Below, in pieces: positions 24,806 through 36,344 of a stretch of DNA of 64,000 nt. Origin of the DNA: Capsicum annuum (taxonomy: Eukaryota > Streptophyta > Magnoliopsida > Solanales > Solanaceae); NCBI RefSeq assembly GCF_002878395.1, contig NC_061120.1, positions 98,842,654 to 98,906,653 on the forward strand, given 5' to 3'. How positions within the stretch are numbered: the first letter of the stretch is position 1; the number at the start of each line of letters is the position of its first letter. The notes below the pieces were generated by a model. It ran no database searches, was not told where the DNA came from, and saw nothing but the letters and a program-made list of their open reading frames with translations. The position numbers and the translations under genes were made by a program.

Positions 24806-26490
24806 TGACAGTGCCCAAGCGCATATGTAAGTGTACGTGGTCTTATCATGAAGTAAAGTGGCTTCAAAAAAGCCTAAGTATCAATCTCTCAGGGACTTGC
24901 GTTTGCTAGCTACCAATTTTAGTTCAACAATTATGCAAAAAGTAAACAAAAAGGTTTTACAATTGTGAACTAAAAAGAAACTAAACTAATGTGGAAAAAT
25001 AATGACTTTGGACAATCAAAGGGTAGATGTCCAGGGTTAAGGCTTAAGAACAATCATACTGCGTTATTAAGCTTCTTTTGTTAAATTAATTATCTTGGTT
25101 GTTGATTCGTAGGGTTAATTGAGTGATTATGGTTTTCCAACCTCTAATCCTTTACCGAAGTTGAACCTTACAACTACATCATTGAGCGGGGATGTAATGG
25201 TCCACTTAAGTTCTTTAAGCTATCATCCAACATGTGAATCAAGTAATGAATTTAAGTACATCCCAATCCTAGATACTAATTTGAATTCCTTATTTCATAA
25301 AGAAACACAGACCATACTTTGCTTATTCCCTTGTTCTATCACCTATTTTCTCTCCCGAGTTCACAAGGTTGACAATTGATATATTCTAAAGGCTGCAAAT
25401 CCTTAAAATAGTTATAACAAGAATAAACAACCAACCAATAATGATAAGAAAATCAAACAAATTTAATTCAAAACAAAAGTAGTCATGATCTTGTCCTTAA
25501 CCCCAAAAAGGGAGTTTAGTCTCTATTGGAAATATTCATCATCGAATCTCTTGGATTGATGATACAAACCATAATGAAAACTAAATTAAAGAATGATAAA
25601 ACCTAAAAAGAAGTTGTGGTATCCTCCAATATCTTCCAAGGACGTCAAAAAGTGATTAAAAATATTTACAAAGTTGAATTTATAGCAATAGGGTAAGACC
25701 AAGCCGTGTTGGCCAAGCAATTAATGTGCAGTCCAGGAGTGAAATGGAGCAGCGACGGATGCTGTATTCCATAGGAATGGAGCATGCGACATATGCATAT
25801 TGTATGTACACATTGTTTTGGATCCCTTATGAGTTTTTTGGTACATAGAACATGCCGAGATACTTTTATACGCGCTCTCACTTACCCAAGACATTTTTGG
25901 TATCTAAATTTGTGTTAAGTTGCGTATTGTGCTTCCGTGATCCATTCCATGCCTTTTAAGTTGTTTCCACTTCACTTGAAGCTTGTATATCCTTCATATA
26001 TAATCATGATCCTTTAAAAAATCATATTAGATCATTAAACACAATAGTTTAGAGCTCAGAACAACACAACATCCAAGACGGAGAACTAGAAACACGAGCT
26101 AAGCATAGGCTTCATTCACTTTGATTTCTAACTCATTATTTTGACTCTTGTCTTGATCCAATTGACCCTTGAACATTACCAACAAGTTTTTTCACATATA
26201 AATACATAATAACAACCTTAGTAACTCATTAAACATGTTATAAACCAATACGATAGACTAGACAAACACCTAACTTAAGCTAGTCACACTTGTTTTCTTG
26301 ATTGACTTCTAAATGATCAATTTGAATCAAAAATTGTGTGGAAACACTATTAAACATTTTAAAGACATAGATGGATACTTAGATGCACATTTATATCATT
26401 ATCACCATATTAAGCACATGAATAATCCTCAAAACAAGGCTAAAAAGGCTAGAATAGCAACATTAAAATACATAAATTCACACAACATCA
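24806..26490 (-). repeat. E3 right LTR (5' LTR)
   Basis: 1685 bp, ttgacagtgcc...cacaacatca. Differs from 20314-21999 at about 13 of 205 positions in the block around 25140-25345. Confidence 0.9.
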
Positions 26491-28479
26491 ATGTCAGTAC
26501 AAAAGAAAATATACTAGTATGAAAGAAGACATAATAAAAGATATGTACTGGTATGAAAGTAGATAGAATAACAACTGGACAACTACAAAAGCTCATATGA
26601 GTCAAATATCAAGTGAAAAACGTATGAGCTAACATGTAACACGTATATGATATGAACTGGTAACCTATGCATCGATCTTATTTACATCTTATATAATATT
26701 TTAGGAAAGAATTCATTATGATGTAGGGCCTATACTTTGCCTAGGTTATGTATTTATACTGTAAGTCATACAAATAATCACAAGATGGCCTAGCAAAGGA
26801 AATTTGAGGTAAGTATAAAAAATATATTGCTCACATACTCATTGCTATGATCCCATATGTATAACAATAATCGCCGTCTATATCAGTTACACCCTACCCA
26901 GGGACTCATTATGAGGGTATGCCCGTAGGCCATATATGCCATATGTTCGCTCAAGTTAGGAGAAGCCAATACAAGACATTCCAACTGACTCCAAATACAA
27001 ATGGTACCACAAAGGTGGATACACCCAATGATTGAGCTTACTATAATGGTCTGGTCTTGACCTTGTGCACAGAATAACGTCGAATGATATGCCAAGCCAA
27101 ACCTATGTCCCCTCCCATCGTTAATATTTATCAAATAATGCCTTGAAGGCCTGTAACATGTAAATTACCATAATGATCATCTGGATAACATATATAAGTG
27201 CAACTATGTGATTAGTATTTACTTTTAATCCTAACGTATGATATATATATATATATATATTGTAGCCTAAGGGCTTCAAGTAGAGAGGATTATGATAAAA
27301 TGGAAGTATCATGGGAACTTAATACAAAGAGGGAAAGATAAGTATTTATAAGCTTGATGGTAGAACCAGGGAATGATATACAAGGTAGCATAAAGATTCT
27401 ACTCTCGTATTTCATGAGAATTATATTAAAATTAATAGGAAGGATCACATAACATAGGGTGGTGCCATAGCGGCGAGGGAAGGTTTAGATTTAAATACCT
27501 TAGTGCTTTATTAACTGTGATAATAAATCGAGCCTCAAGTGATTCAACCCGCAAGCGTGTAGCCTTTATCATCCCAACCACTAGTTCCTGCTATTCGATA
27601 TGCAATTCTCCAGCTACAAGGATAACATATATGTCCATTAATAACCCATAGGTGTATTTAATAACTTATTACAATAATCTTCACCTGTGTCCAAAAGTAA
27701 TCGAATTCCTTAACAAGGATTCACAATAGATTCTAACTTTTCTAACTTAAATAATTCAATATTTAATCCATATAATTAATAGGAATCTCGAAAAACTTTT
27801 CTCTTATCAAAATTCACATTTTTTCTCTTTTCTCAAGAAACCCAATTAAGCAAACCCACTTTAAGAGCTAGTACAAAGATTCAAATTAAGTATCTCTAAA
27901 TATGTATTCTTAATTAAATTCAAGAAATGGATAGATGATTCACCTCTTGAAATTCACTCCCAACTCTAAATATGAAATTGATTCCTCGATGTTGAAGGAA
28001 GAGAAGGGAAAAATAGAGGGAGTACCAATAGTGCTGCTTCTTCTCGCTTTGGAACCATTAATGCCCAACCAATTTCTCATTTCTTGTATTTATTAGAAGA
28101 AGAAGGAGATGAAATAGTAGGGCCCTGTGCGTTCCCTTTTTTCTTTTCCCCCTTATATTTTCCAAGAGTTCCAGTGAATTCCAAATCCAATCTTTTCCTT
28201 TTAGTTTTTTGGTCAATTACTTGTACTTCTGTACATCTTTTTCAAACCAAAATTCCTTTTTTTTTTGTATATTTTAGAAACTAAAGTGGTCCCCACTAAA
28301 AAGTAGCAAATCAAGGTTCAAGGCTTTCCAATTCTTTTTTTCTACTAGTAGCAATCATCTAACTTATATAAACAATAGTTATATGTATATGTATGCACTA
28401 TAATTCTTTGCAAAATACGTAAACCTTATCCTCACTCAAAATATTAAACTTTGATTCAAAAATTTTCCAAGGTGTTACA
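26491..28479 (-). repeat. E2 5' LTR, U3-side piece
   Basis: Resumes the E2 LTR after E3 and runs to ...ggtgttaca at 28479. Its first ~75 bp (atgtcagtac...) repeat sequence already present at 20103-20178. An AT run lies at 27239-27260. Confidence 0.9.
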
Positions 28480-28796
28480 GTCATGATGGGTATCTCACGT
28501 CCACCGAGGGCCAGAGGCCACCCCCTTATTGCTTAACCACACAAAACATAACACACTTAGCATCGACTAAAATCCAAACATAGAACAAGATTGAGGATAA
28601 TATGTCAAGCTAACTAATAAAGTCAATCATCATAACAACCCCATCCATAATAATATGCACAAAGCATTTAGCAAAATAAAAAATAATCTTAGTTGGGACA
28701 TGTCCCCGACCGTGACAATGACAATGATAATGTTAATAATACTATGTAGTCGAAATTCTAGTCTATGAAAGGAAACTGATGAAATGAACAAATAGA
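28480..28796 (-). repeat. E1 3' LTR, middle piece
   Basis: Matches about 43905-44155 of the E1 5' LTR (shared cttattgcttaaccacaca-like and gacaatgataatgttaat blocks), with a ~70-bp segment around 28645-28710 that the other LTR lacks. Similarity ends near gatgaaat at 28780-28796. Confidence 0.75.
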
Positions 28797-29928
28797 ACCT
28801 TACATATTCGGAAAAATCTTAACCTATGGTGGCTGGTAGATTCCATGAATTTTGGATATGCTTATCTGCATTCCCTTCTCGGTGCTAAATACTACTCCCA
28901 GAATATATGTATGCTCATACTTAAAAAATCTACCTTAAAATAGCATAAGAATTTGTGTACTAAAGACCATCTATGCTTTTCTTTACTTTAAGTCATAATC
29001 AAGATGAACACTTATGGATTTCACGTCTTATATTTAGATCAAAAAATAAGTATTTTCTTTTTATCATGTTATAGAGAATTTTAATAAAGACTAAGAGCAT
29101 AAACTCCTTGTAAATTCATTACTTATATTTAGGACTTGGAGTTAATGCTCTATTTCATAGAAATTCATACAAAACATTATTCTTAATAATCACCTTGAAA
29201 TCTTTCAACAATATGCCAATAAAGATAATGAATTTCAAATTACATTATAAATCTTACAGGTCAAGACATGAATATATGTAAATCTTGATACACTTAAAGC
29301 TTTCTATCATGTGGTAATGTCATATTTCAAGAATATGGTTATTTGGGTATGAACCATAATTCAAAATAAGTAAATTCACTCTTACAATCATGATTTTTGG
29401 GCACAAGAATGAAAGAATAACCTTGTTCATAAACCCAACATACTCATTACATTCTAGAGGTACTGATTATATATTTGTCTATGTGTTATATTTTCTTATA
29501 ACGTAGGTTTTGGTGCTCATTTCTAGCAGTACGATTGACTACGAGTATCATCACTTGTATCCCAACTTTGGGTGAGTCCTCATCGTCTGAGGACCCAACT
29601 TATTAGTCTCTTGTTCAGTTATTAAGGCTATTTTGAATCTTAGATTTTAGTTTAATGTTTGAGTCAGCTGGGGTCTGTCCCAGTGGCTCTTGAGTTAGTA
29701 GTAAAGGGTTGACAGGTTATGTATTTTCTAAGTTCAAAGAGTTTGTTTAAGGTTTTCAAAGTTAAAGATTTATATTAAGTTGTGGAATTAATTATCTTCA
29801 GTCCATATTCATAAAACGGTTAACTGTTTATGGGAGCTGTAAGCTAAATAGACATCATGGGTTAGCTTAGGGATATTCATAGTATTGAGAATCATGTGAT
29901 ATATAAGGGGTACTTTTAGGATGTTACA
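28797..29928 (+). other. Possible 5' LTR of E4, family uncertain
   Basis: No coding content. The last ~420 bp (from about 29510) resemble LTR R/U5 sequence (ctttgggtgagtcctcatcg, gctggggtctgtcccagtgg) and end ...ggatgttaca directly before a PBS-like site. It does not align with the E4 3' LTR, apart from vague similarity. The first ~700 bp are anonymous. Confidence 0.45.
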
Positions 29929-29931
29929 AAC

Positions 29932-29949
29932 TTTGATTCAGATCCTAGG
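29932..29949 (+). other. E4 worn primer-binding site (iMet type)
   Basis: TTTGATTCAGATCCTAGG versus the TTGGTATCAGAGCCTAGG consensus seen intact at 19681. The leader that follows (to about 30060) matches the leader of E1 on the other strand. Confidence 0.7.
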
Positions 29950-30139
29950 TTCATGGTCAATTGGGTTTCCACAAAGCTGTGTCAAGTAGAGTCTCTTTTA
30001 TGGGTGTGTAGTGCACCACACTTATATGATATAGGCTATGAGATATTTAGGAATATTTCCCTTTCTCATTGTTGTATTTTGAGCTATAGAGTCTAAGGTG
30101 TCGAATCTCTGCAATTCCTATTTTTTTGCATTTTAGATC

Positions 30140-31614
30140 ATGCCTCCAAGGAGATCTAAAACTCACGCAAATTCTTTTGTTCCTACTGAGGATAATGTGA
30201 ATGAGGTTTATTCTACCCATCAGGTACAAAATTGTTCTAGGGTCACTGCTATTGATTTGCCTTATGGAGTCCCACTACCCTCTGCAGATCTTTCCCCTAG
30301 TGGTGACACTCCTGCTCAGTCACTTCATAAAGACATTTCTAATGCGGAGTTTTGCTATTCTATTCATCTTTTAACCCAGATAGTGCTCTCTCTATTACAG
30401 TAGTTTGGTCTGGTGGGTGGGAAGAGGAGTCAGATGATGGTGGGGGAAAGGCCGAATAAAAATTTTAGATATTTAAAGTAGGGTGGGGTCATCAAAATAA
30501 CAGTAGCCATGAGAGACAATAGACTAAGGAAAGGAGTTGGGGAAAATCTAGTTCTTACTCATCAGCTAGAGCCTCTTATCCTAAGCCATTCGGTAAATGT
30601 TAATTTTAAAATAGTAGTGGTCCTAGGGAACAAGGTTCCCAATATAAGTATAATAGGGCCTAGTTAGTTCCACCCTATCCTCCTTGCCAATTTTGTGGAC
30701 AGTTACATTATGGGTTTTATCGAGAGGGGAAGAATCGATACTTTAGTTATGGTCAGCCTGGTCATATGCAATGGAATTGTCCTTATAGAGTTGCTTCTAA
30801 GTCCAACAGGGTTCCTATTGCCTGTTCATCTTCTCCTGCACCAAAGAGTGCTACTTTTAGCTGCGACACTAGTTGGAATTACCTTTATGCTCTAACTACT
30901 TTCTAGGAGTCTGAAGCATCTCCTGATTTTGTCCCTAGTATGTCGAAACTCTTTTCTTGTGAGGTATACTGTTTGGTTGATCCAGGGTCCACTCTTTTTT
31001 TGGGGACCCTATTTGTGGCTGTGCATTTTTGTTTCATTCTCGAGTGTATATCAGACCACTTTTTTTATTTCTACCATAGGAATGTGTGGTGTCTTTTGGT
31101 AGTAGAGAAACTCTGGTAGACTTAATAGAGTTAAACATGGTTGGGTTTAATGTTATTTAAGGAATAGAGTAGTTTCATTCATGATATGCTTCTTTAGTCT
31201 ATTGGACCCATGAGATCATGTTTAATTTTAACAAATAAGCCAATTATTTAATGGGAGGTAAGTTCCCTTGTGCCTAAGGGGAGGCCACCAATATATCTTT
31301 AAGCCCAAAAATTTATTTCCAAGGTGGGTCTATGTAAATTGGTCTAGTTTAAAGATTCTAACTTGGAGGGTCCTTTTTTACAATCCATTCTTATGGTTAG
31401 TTCATTTCTTGAGGGTCTCCTCGATGAGCTTCCTAGTGTCCCTCCCGATAGAAAAATTTATTTTGGCATTGATCTTCTTTCAAACACCCACCATATTTCT
31501 GTTCCCCCGCTGTAGAATGGATTTTTGATAAGGGTTTTATCTATCCTAGTGTTTCTCCATGGGGTGCTCTTATGTTTTGTGAGTAAGGATGATTGGCTTC
31601 TTCGAATGCGTATA
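30140..31614 (+). pseudogene. E4 gag-protease-early RT remnant
   Basis: Starts MPPRRSKTHA at 30140, the usual gag start of this gypsy group, and runs 87 codons to a stop. The capsid part is missing: the frame goes from SNAEFCYSIHLLTQ almost directly to the segment before the knuckle. The knuckle near 30740-30780 reads YFSYGQPGHMQWNC, with both leading Cys turned to Tyr. Degenerate protease follows near 30930-31230, then the linker (about 31390-31500) and RT start ISPWGAL (31545-31570). It stops at LRM near 31614, as in E6. Confidence 0.75.
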
Positions 31615-32755
31615 GGCTTTTGGCATGGGATAAGAAATTTAGAGTGATCTCTCTATCTGTTGGGTAGACTAGAGTGTTTTGTGGTTGTTTCAAGGGTGAT
31701 ACATGATTTTTGTTAGATTTTAAGTTTGATATTTTGAAGCTAATTATTGTGTAAGAAATATTAACTCAAGAATAGTGATGTAAGGTTTGTGGGGGTAAAT
31801 TTGTAGGGTGATATTATATAAAAGAGATTGGGTTGATAACCTATGAAATAGTGGGTAATGTAATTGTTATATAGTATGATACCTACGTGTTGGAGTAAAA
31901 ATGGTGGCTAAATTATTTGATAGATAAGAGTCTTAGGTTGCAAGAGTAAAGTATATTCGGTTACGAGCTAAGCATGTCGTGTACGCCTAGCTTATGTCCT
32001 TAAGATTTCGTGGCATGGGAGATTATTGGGAGTTGTTACATGGTGTTATATAGATCCAAACTACAGAAGAAATAGATCTTCTCTGTGCATTCTTGATATA
32101 AGTTTAAAACCTGTCAAGATATGGGTATATGATTTTAGAGGAGCAATGCTGGTGTTCTAAGGAGTTAAAAATGAAGCGTTAAGTGTTTAGAAGCATAGAT
32201 GCCCATACACCAAATTAGAGGTTGCAAGGTGATGATTTTAGAGGTTATTTGATCTTTGGTGGGGTAGACCATACAACGGGTATAGTAAAGGGTAGGCTTG
32301 AATGTTGTGAATTATAAATATACCAACCGTTGTGTTGGGTAGTTAGAAATCTTAGTGGGAGCAATGTATAGATAAACTCAGGCTCTCGTAGTGATGTGTC
32401 TGTGGGAAATTATAAGGTTTAATTAAGAGGCGTGGTTTTCCTAGTCGATTTCATAGGTTGAGGACTGAAGGTTGAATTTTAGTAGAGATCCCTTGGGAGA
32501 AACATAAGGTAGAAGGAGCCATCTAGAAAGCAGAGGAGAACATGAGGTCTATGTATCCATTCCTATTCCCAAGTCTGGAAATTCATATTTGAGGTATCTA
32601 TTGCTCTAAACATCCTTTTTTATTGTCTTTGTTAAAGGAAAGATTGATTTCCTTGGATCTTTATTTTCTAACTTAGTTAAAGGTTAGAATAGACTCATGT
32701 GGAGTCTAATCGTGCTTGTATTTCCCTATTTTATCATTCGAGGATGAATGATCCT
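31615..32755 (+). other. E4 spacer with pol C-terminal tail
   Basis: Collinear with 1956-3097 of E6 and of equal length (about 1.14 kb). The frame near 32480-32575 (EIPWEKHKVEGAI and following) is the pol C-terminal tail. No RT, RNase H or integrase is present. Confidence 0.65.
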
Positions 32756-32765
32756 AAGGGGGAGA
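32756..32765 (+). other. E4 polypurine tract
   Basis: AAGGGGGAGA, one base before the LTR start TGAAATACCCCC. Confidence 0.8.
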
Positions 32766-32766
32766 C

Positions 32767-35132
32767 TGAAATACCCCCAAGCTTTAGCCCTTGAAAATTT
32801 CTTGAAGTTTGAGCCTTCTATTGATCCTGCAACTCACCACACTAGTCGTATGGTGTGGGTATAGGTCTAGCGACTATAGTTGTATATTGGTCAGCGTGAT
32901 GTTGGCCAAGTTCTATCCTTGGTACGAGAAGACTCCATACGAGTCGTATAGTAATGTAATGAGTGAATTAAGCTTAAATCATATGTTGTCCAATGTCTAT
33001 CCTTTGATATTCTGCCTAAGACATGACTTGATGATACTAGTCATAAGGTGATAATACGAGTTGGGCAAGGGATTTGTATAGTGGCAAAATATGGTGACTA
33101 ACTTTCTGATCAAGTAACAATTTTAGGGTACCACTCATATGATGTGGATACGAGTTGAGGGGTCCAATCATACCCACATGCACTCTTTTTAAAGATTTTA
33201 TGCTGAGGGTATTAAGGATATTTCCCACCCTAAGCCCTTAAGCCCCACGTATTATAACACTTATTAGGCACTCATTCTAAACTTAGAAGATTAAAAACAC
33301 TCACTAAAAACCTCTCAAGAAGATTGGTATAGGGTTTTTGCATGGTGGTCAACTAGTGGATTACGGATCAAAATCTCTCCGTGAATCTTTGTAACTCAGG
33401 CATCTGACTCTTCCTTCATTGTTAGTTCAAAAATATCATTTGTTCTGAACATTGTTCATAATTCATTAATGGTGGGTTTAAAAACCATGGTTGAGGGTTT
33501 GAATGCATAATATTGAGTATTGTTTTCTCATGTTTTAAATTATGATTATTCATGTTTTGATAATGGTTTTGTACATATGGGTGCATGGGAATTATGGTTT
33601 AATTAATGAATCATGTTTAACTCTAGACTTGATGGTTTTTGGCTTGAATAATGGTTTGTTAATGGTATGCCTTTAACCTGTTTGTGAAAATGTCAGTGAG
33701 AAGAGTCTTGTCACATATGAATTATGTTTTGAACAAAGGCATTGGCCTAAGAATTTTAATGATTTGTAAATGGTTTTATGAAGGCCTTGATGGCCATAAA
33801 TTGATTTAAATCATAACCATGGGGTTTAATTTGCTAAGTGGGTTTGAGCCCAAGTGTTTAATTAAATTGATGTCTTGTTTGGATAAGGGGTTCGAGTCCT
33901 AAAATAATTGTTCGGTTGAATGGGGTTTGAGTCCTAAAATGATAGTCTACTTGAATATCTTTTTACCAGAGGGTTTGAGTCCCATGTTGGTTGAATGGTT
34001 ATTATGGCATGGTGATGTTGACTTGCAAGTGATGTTGGTATGACGATACCAACGAGGTGCCATGGTGTATAATTGGTTTAATAAAATGGGAATGTGTACT
34101 AAATGTTTTAATTGGGCTTTAAAGAGGGTTGTGTAGCCAAGTTGTGAAGGTAGAGGTCCCGAGGGATCAACACTGGTAATTGTATTTGTCGGCGTGGGGG
34201 TCAAAATGTCCTGAGGTTTGAGTCCTCTTGCTTACAATGATTGGGAGGCTCAAGTCTCCCATATTACATGATATAGGAGGTTTGAGTCCCCCATATCATT
34301 CTACATAATTAGGTGATTAAGTCACCTTAGTATATGAGTGGGAGGTTCGAGTCCCCCATATGTATATGTAAGATTATTCTCCGGTTTGTGCGGCTACACG
34401 AACTGGGGGCTGACCAGGGGGTGAAAGCTGGATCCTATATAACCCGTGGGTGTTATTATCATGACAACTAAGCTACACAATCCAGGTAAAGATCTCAAAG
34501 GTTCATGTTAAACCTTGTTCCCTACCTCAACGTGATACATATATGTATATATTTATGTGATTTCATATTGTTACTTGGTTTTGTATTGAATGATGACATT
34601 ATTTTATTACTCTATCCCTGAGTTATATACTAGTGCTCCAATCGCTAACTATCTCCGAATGCTATATCCCCACGGGATGCAGGCGTTTGAACATCTACTA
34701 CTTTTCCTGCACAGTGATCAGGTGTTTGAGTGGTTCCTGAGTTGACATTGAAGTGGTGAGCTTCCATACTCCGAAAGGCTTCATTTAATGGTCTTCATGT
34801 TTTATGTCTTAGAATTTATTTAGACTATGTTTTGACTAATGTCGGGGGCATGTCCCGATATTTTATTAACTTTGGATTTGTAGAGGCTTTGTTGGATTAC
34901 CGTAGACTTGGGTATGTTGTTGGGTGGTGGACGGTTGTCTGGTTACCAGTGATTGGTTTAGACATTTCATAAAGTAATATTTGTCTTATCTATTCACTAT
35001 CTTGTTATGTCATCGAAATTCATCCGACACTTGAGGTTGTTGTGCTGACTATGTTAGGTGAAGGGGGTGATCTCTTATCCACATAGGACTTGAGATACTC
35101 GTCATGGCCAGGCCCTGGTTTGGGTCTTGACA
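32767..35132 (+). repeat. E4 3' LTR
   Basis: 2366 bp, tgaaataccccc...gggtcttgaca. U3 holds ACGAGTCGTAT-type motifs (32835-33170). The middle holds seven GGTTYGAGYCC units (33841-34357). The right end abuts a truncated E1 LTR at 35133. Confidence 0.85.
33841..34357 (+). repeat. Mid-LTR array of GGTTYGAGYCC motifs
   Basis: Copies at 33841, 33889, 33924, 33972, 34215, 34279 and 34344, plus a variant at 34245. Two (33889, 34344) read exactly GGTTCGAGTCC, the Pol III B-box consensus GGTTCGANTCC. Spacing is irregular (35-240 bp). Confidence 0.85.
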
Positions 35133-36198
35133 TAAATATCTCGACCTCCTTTGTTGATTAAATCAAATCATAGCTAACAAGACTTTCAAAATTCGTACCA
35201 TTTATACAATGAATAATATAGGTGAGTAAGTCAAAATAAGCGACAAATTTACAATTCAAAGCCTTTTACACAAGTGAGTTGAGGGAACATAACTATTCAA
35301 AACCAATTCCAATTTCAAAGCATCAATTTTGGGGGAAACCATGACCCCTTAGTTTATTCACCTTACCCATGCACCCCAAATGTTCAAAACCATTAATAAA
35401 GAAAAAGAATGCATAATAAATGATGGAAAAACAATTTTAGGACCAATACTTCCAAAACTCTCAAACCATGTTGTAACCCACATTCAAAACCATCCAATTA
35501 AACCATTTAATTACATGTTTTTCATAAACTAATAATTGTGGAAGAGTAACATGCCTGAACTATCAAGATTTATAGAGATAAATCAACCTTTGAGCCTTTG
35601 GATGACCTACATCTTGGAAACCCAAGTATCTTGACCTTGGAGATTTTTGAGAGTTTGAGAGAGATCTCTAAGTGCTGAAGTGTTGAAAATAATGTCCCAA
35701 GGGAGTTTTATGCTCGTGGTTATTAAGTGGGTAAAGTGGGAAATGTCCAAAGTTCCCTCAACTTAAAAGCTGAAAAACTATTGGTAGTTGTTACAGGTCT
35801 CACAACGACTCATTGAGACACCTTATAATTTGTTACCACGATGCGTTGTCAAGACAGTGCCTTGGCGCGCACATATTGTTGAATCTACAAATCACTTTAT
35901 ATGACTTGTATTGTGACCCTACGACTCGTAGGGTACAAGTCGTATCCAAGATAGAACCATTTCGACCTCACACTGGTCACCTTACAATTTGTATAATGCG
36001 ACTTGTATAGAGTCTTTGATGCTCGCTGGAAGCTACTCATAATCAAGAAAGTAAACTTAGAGACACATACTGGACAGGCTACGATTAAGGCCCTACGACT
36101 CGTCAAGACTCCCTATGAATTGTAAGGGGAGTCGAAGTCTACGCAGTTAGGATAAAATTTCAGAAAATTTTCAAGAACTAAAAACTAGTGTTGTTGCA
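35133..36198 (-). repeat. E1 3' LTR, inner piece
   Basis: Matches about 44834-45915 of the 5' LTR and ends ...gttgttgca. It includes a cluster of tacgactcgta-like motifs at 35800-36125. Confidence 0.85.
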
Positions 36199-36210
36199 TA
36201 CTCCTCCGTT
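36199..36210 (-). other. E1 polypurine tract
   Basis: On the minus strand AACGGAGGAGTA lies before the LTR start TGCAACAAC. It is interrupted by one pyrimidine. Confidence 0.7.
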
Positions 36211-36344
36211 TAGGATCATTTGTCCTCAAATGACAGGACAAGGCATTAATTAGCACGATTTGACTCCCAACGCAACCACACTTACCTTTAACAAAGAGAG
36301 CAAACAAAGATACCAAGGAAATCATAATTCCTTTTAACAAAGTC

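Larger units (their letters stand above)
20179..26490 (-). mobile_element. E3: Tat/Athila-like non-autonomous element in E2 LTR
   Basis: Two LTRs (20314-21999, 24806-26490; 1686 and 1685 bp) enclose 2.8 kb with a tRNA-Asp type PBS, a gag C-terminus and a polypurine tract, but no protease, RT or integrase. An extra 135 bp of leader plus a second PBS lies left of the left LTR, so the arrangement is part of a leader-LTR-internal-LTR tandem. LTR divergence is low (about 13 differences in 205 bp), the lowest among the nested elements. Confidence 0.85.
11827..28479 (-). mobile_element. E2: Ty3-gypsy element inserted in the E1 3' LTR
   Basis: The 3' LTR is 11827-14240. The internal region 14241-19701 has all gypsy domains in order, and the 5' LTR is 19702-20178 plus 26491-28479, split by E3. 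Flanking 5-mers are gccat (11822-11826) and gtcat (28480-28484), one mismatch apart. Removing E2 restores the E1 LTR end (...gggcttggccatgatggg...). Unbroken length is about 10.3 kb. It is the most complete gypsy element here but carries many stops. Confidence 0.9.
28797..35132 (+). mobile_element. E4: pol-deleted Ty3-gypsy element, plus strand
   Basis: Contains an LTR-like segment ending at 29928, a worn iMet primer site, gag start, gag end, protease, early RT, the same spacer and pol tail as E6, a polypurine tract and a full 3' LTR (32767-35132). It lies between two pieces of the E1 3' LTR, with ~680 bp of that LTR missing. The left boundary is uncertain and the two ends do not match as sister LTRs. 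Confidence 0.7.

Noticed and set aside
33841..34357. tRNA genes suggested by GGTTCGAGTCC matches
   Set aside because: No cloverleaf, A box or acceptor pairing was seen around any copy; they are repeats within an LTR.
33841..34357. CRISPR-like array
   Set aside because: Spacing is irregular, repeats are only 11-14 bp and the context is a plant LTR.
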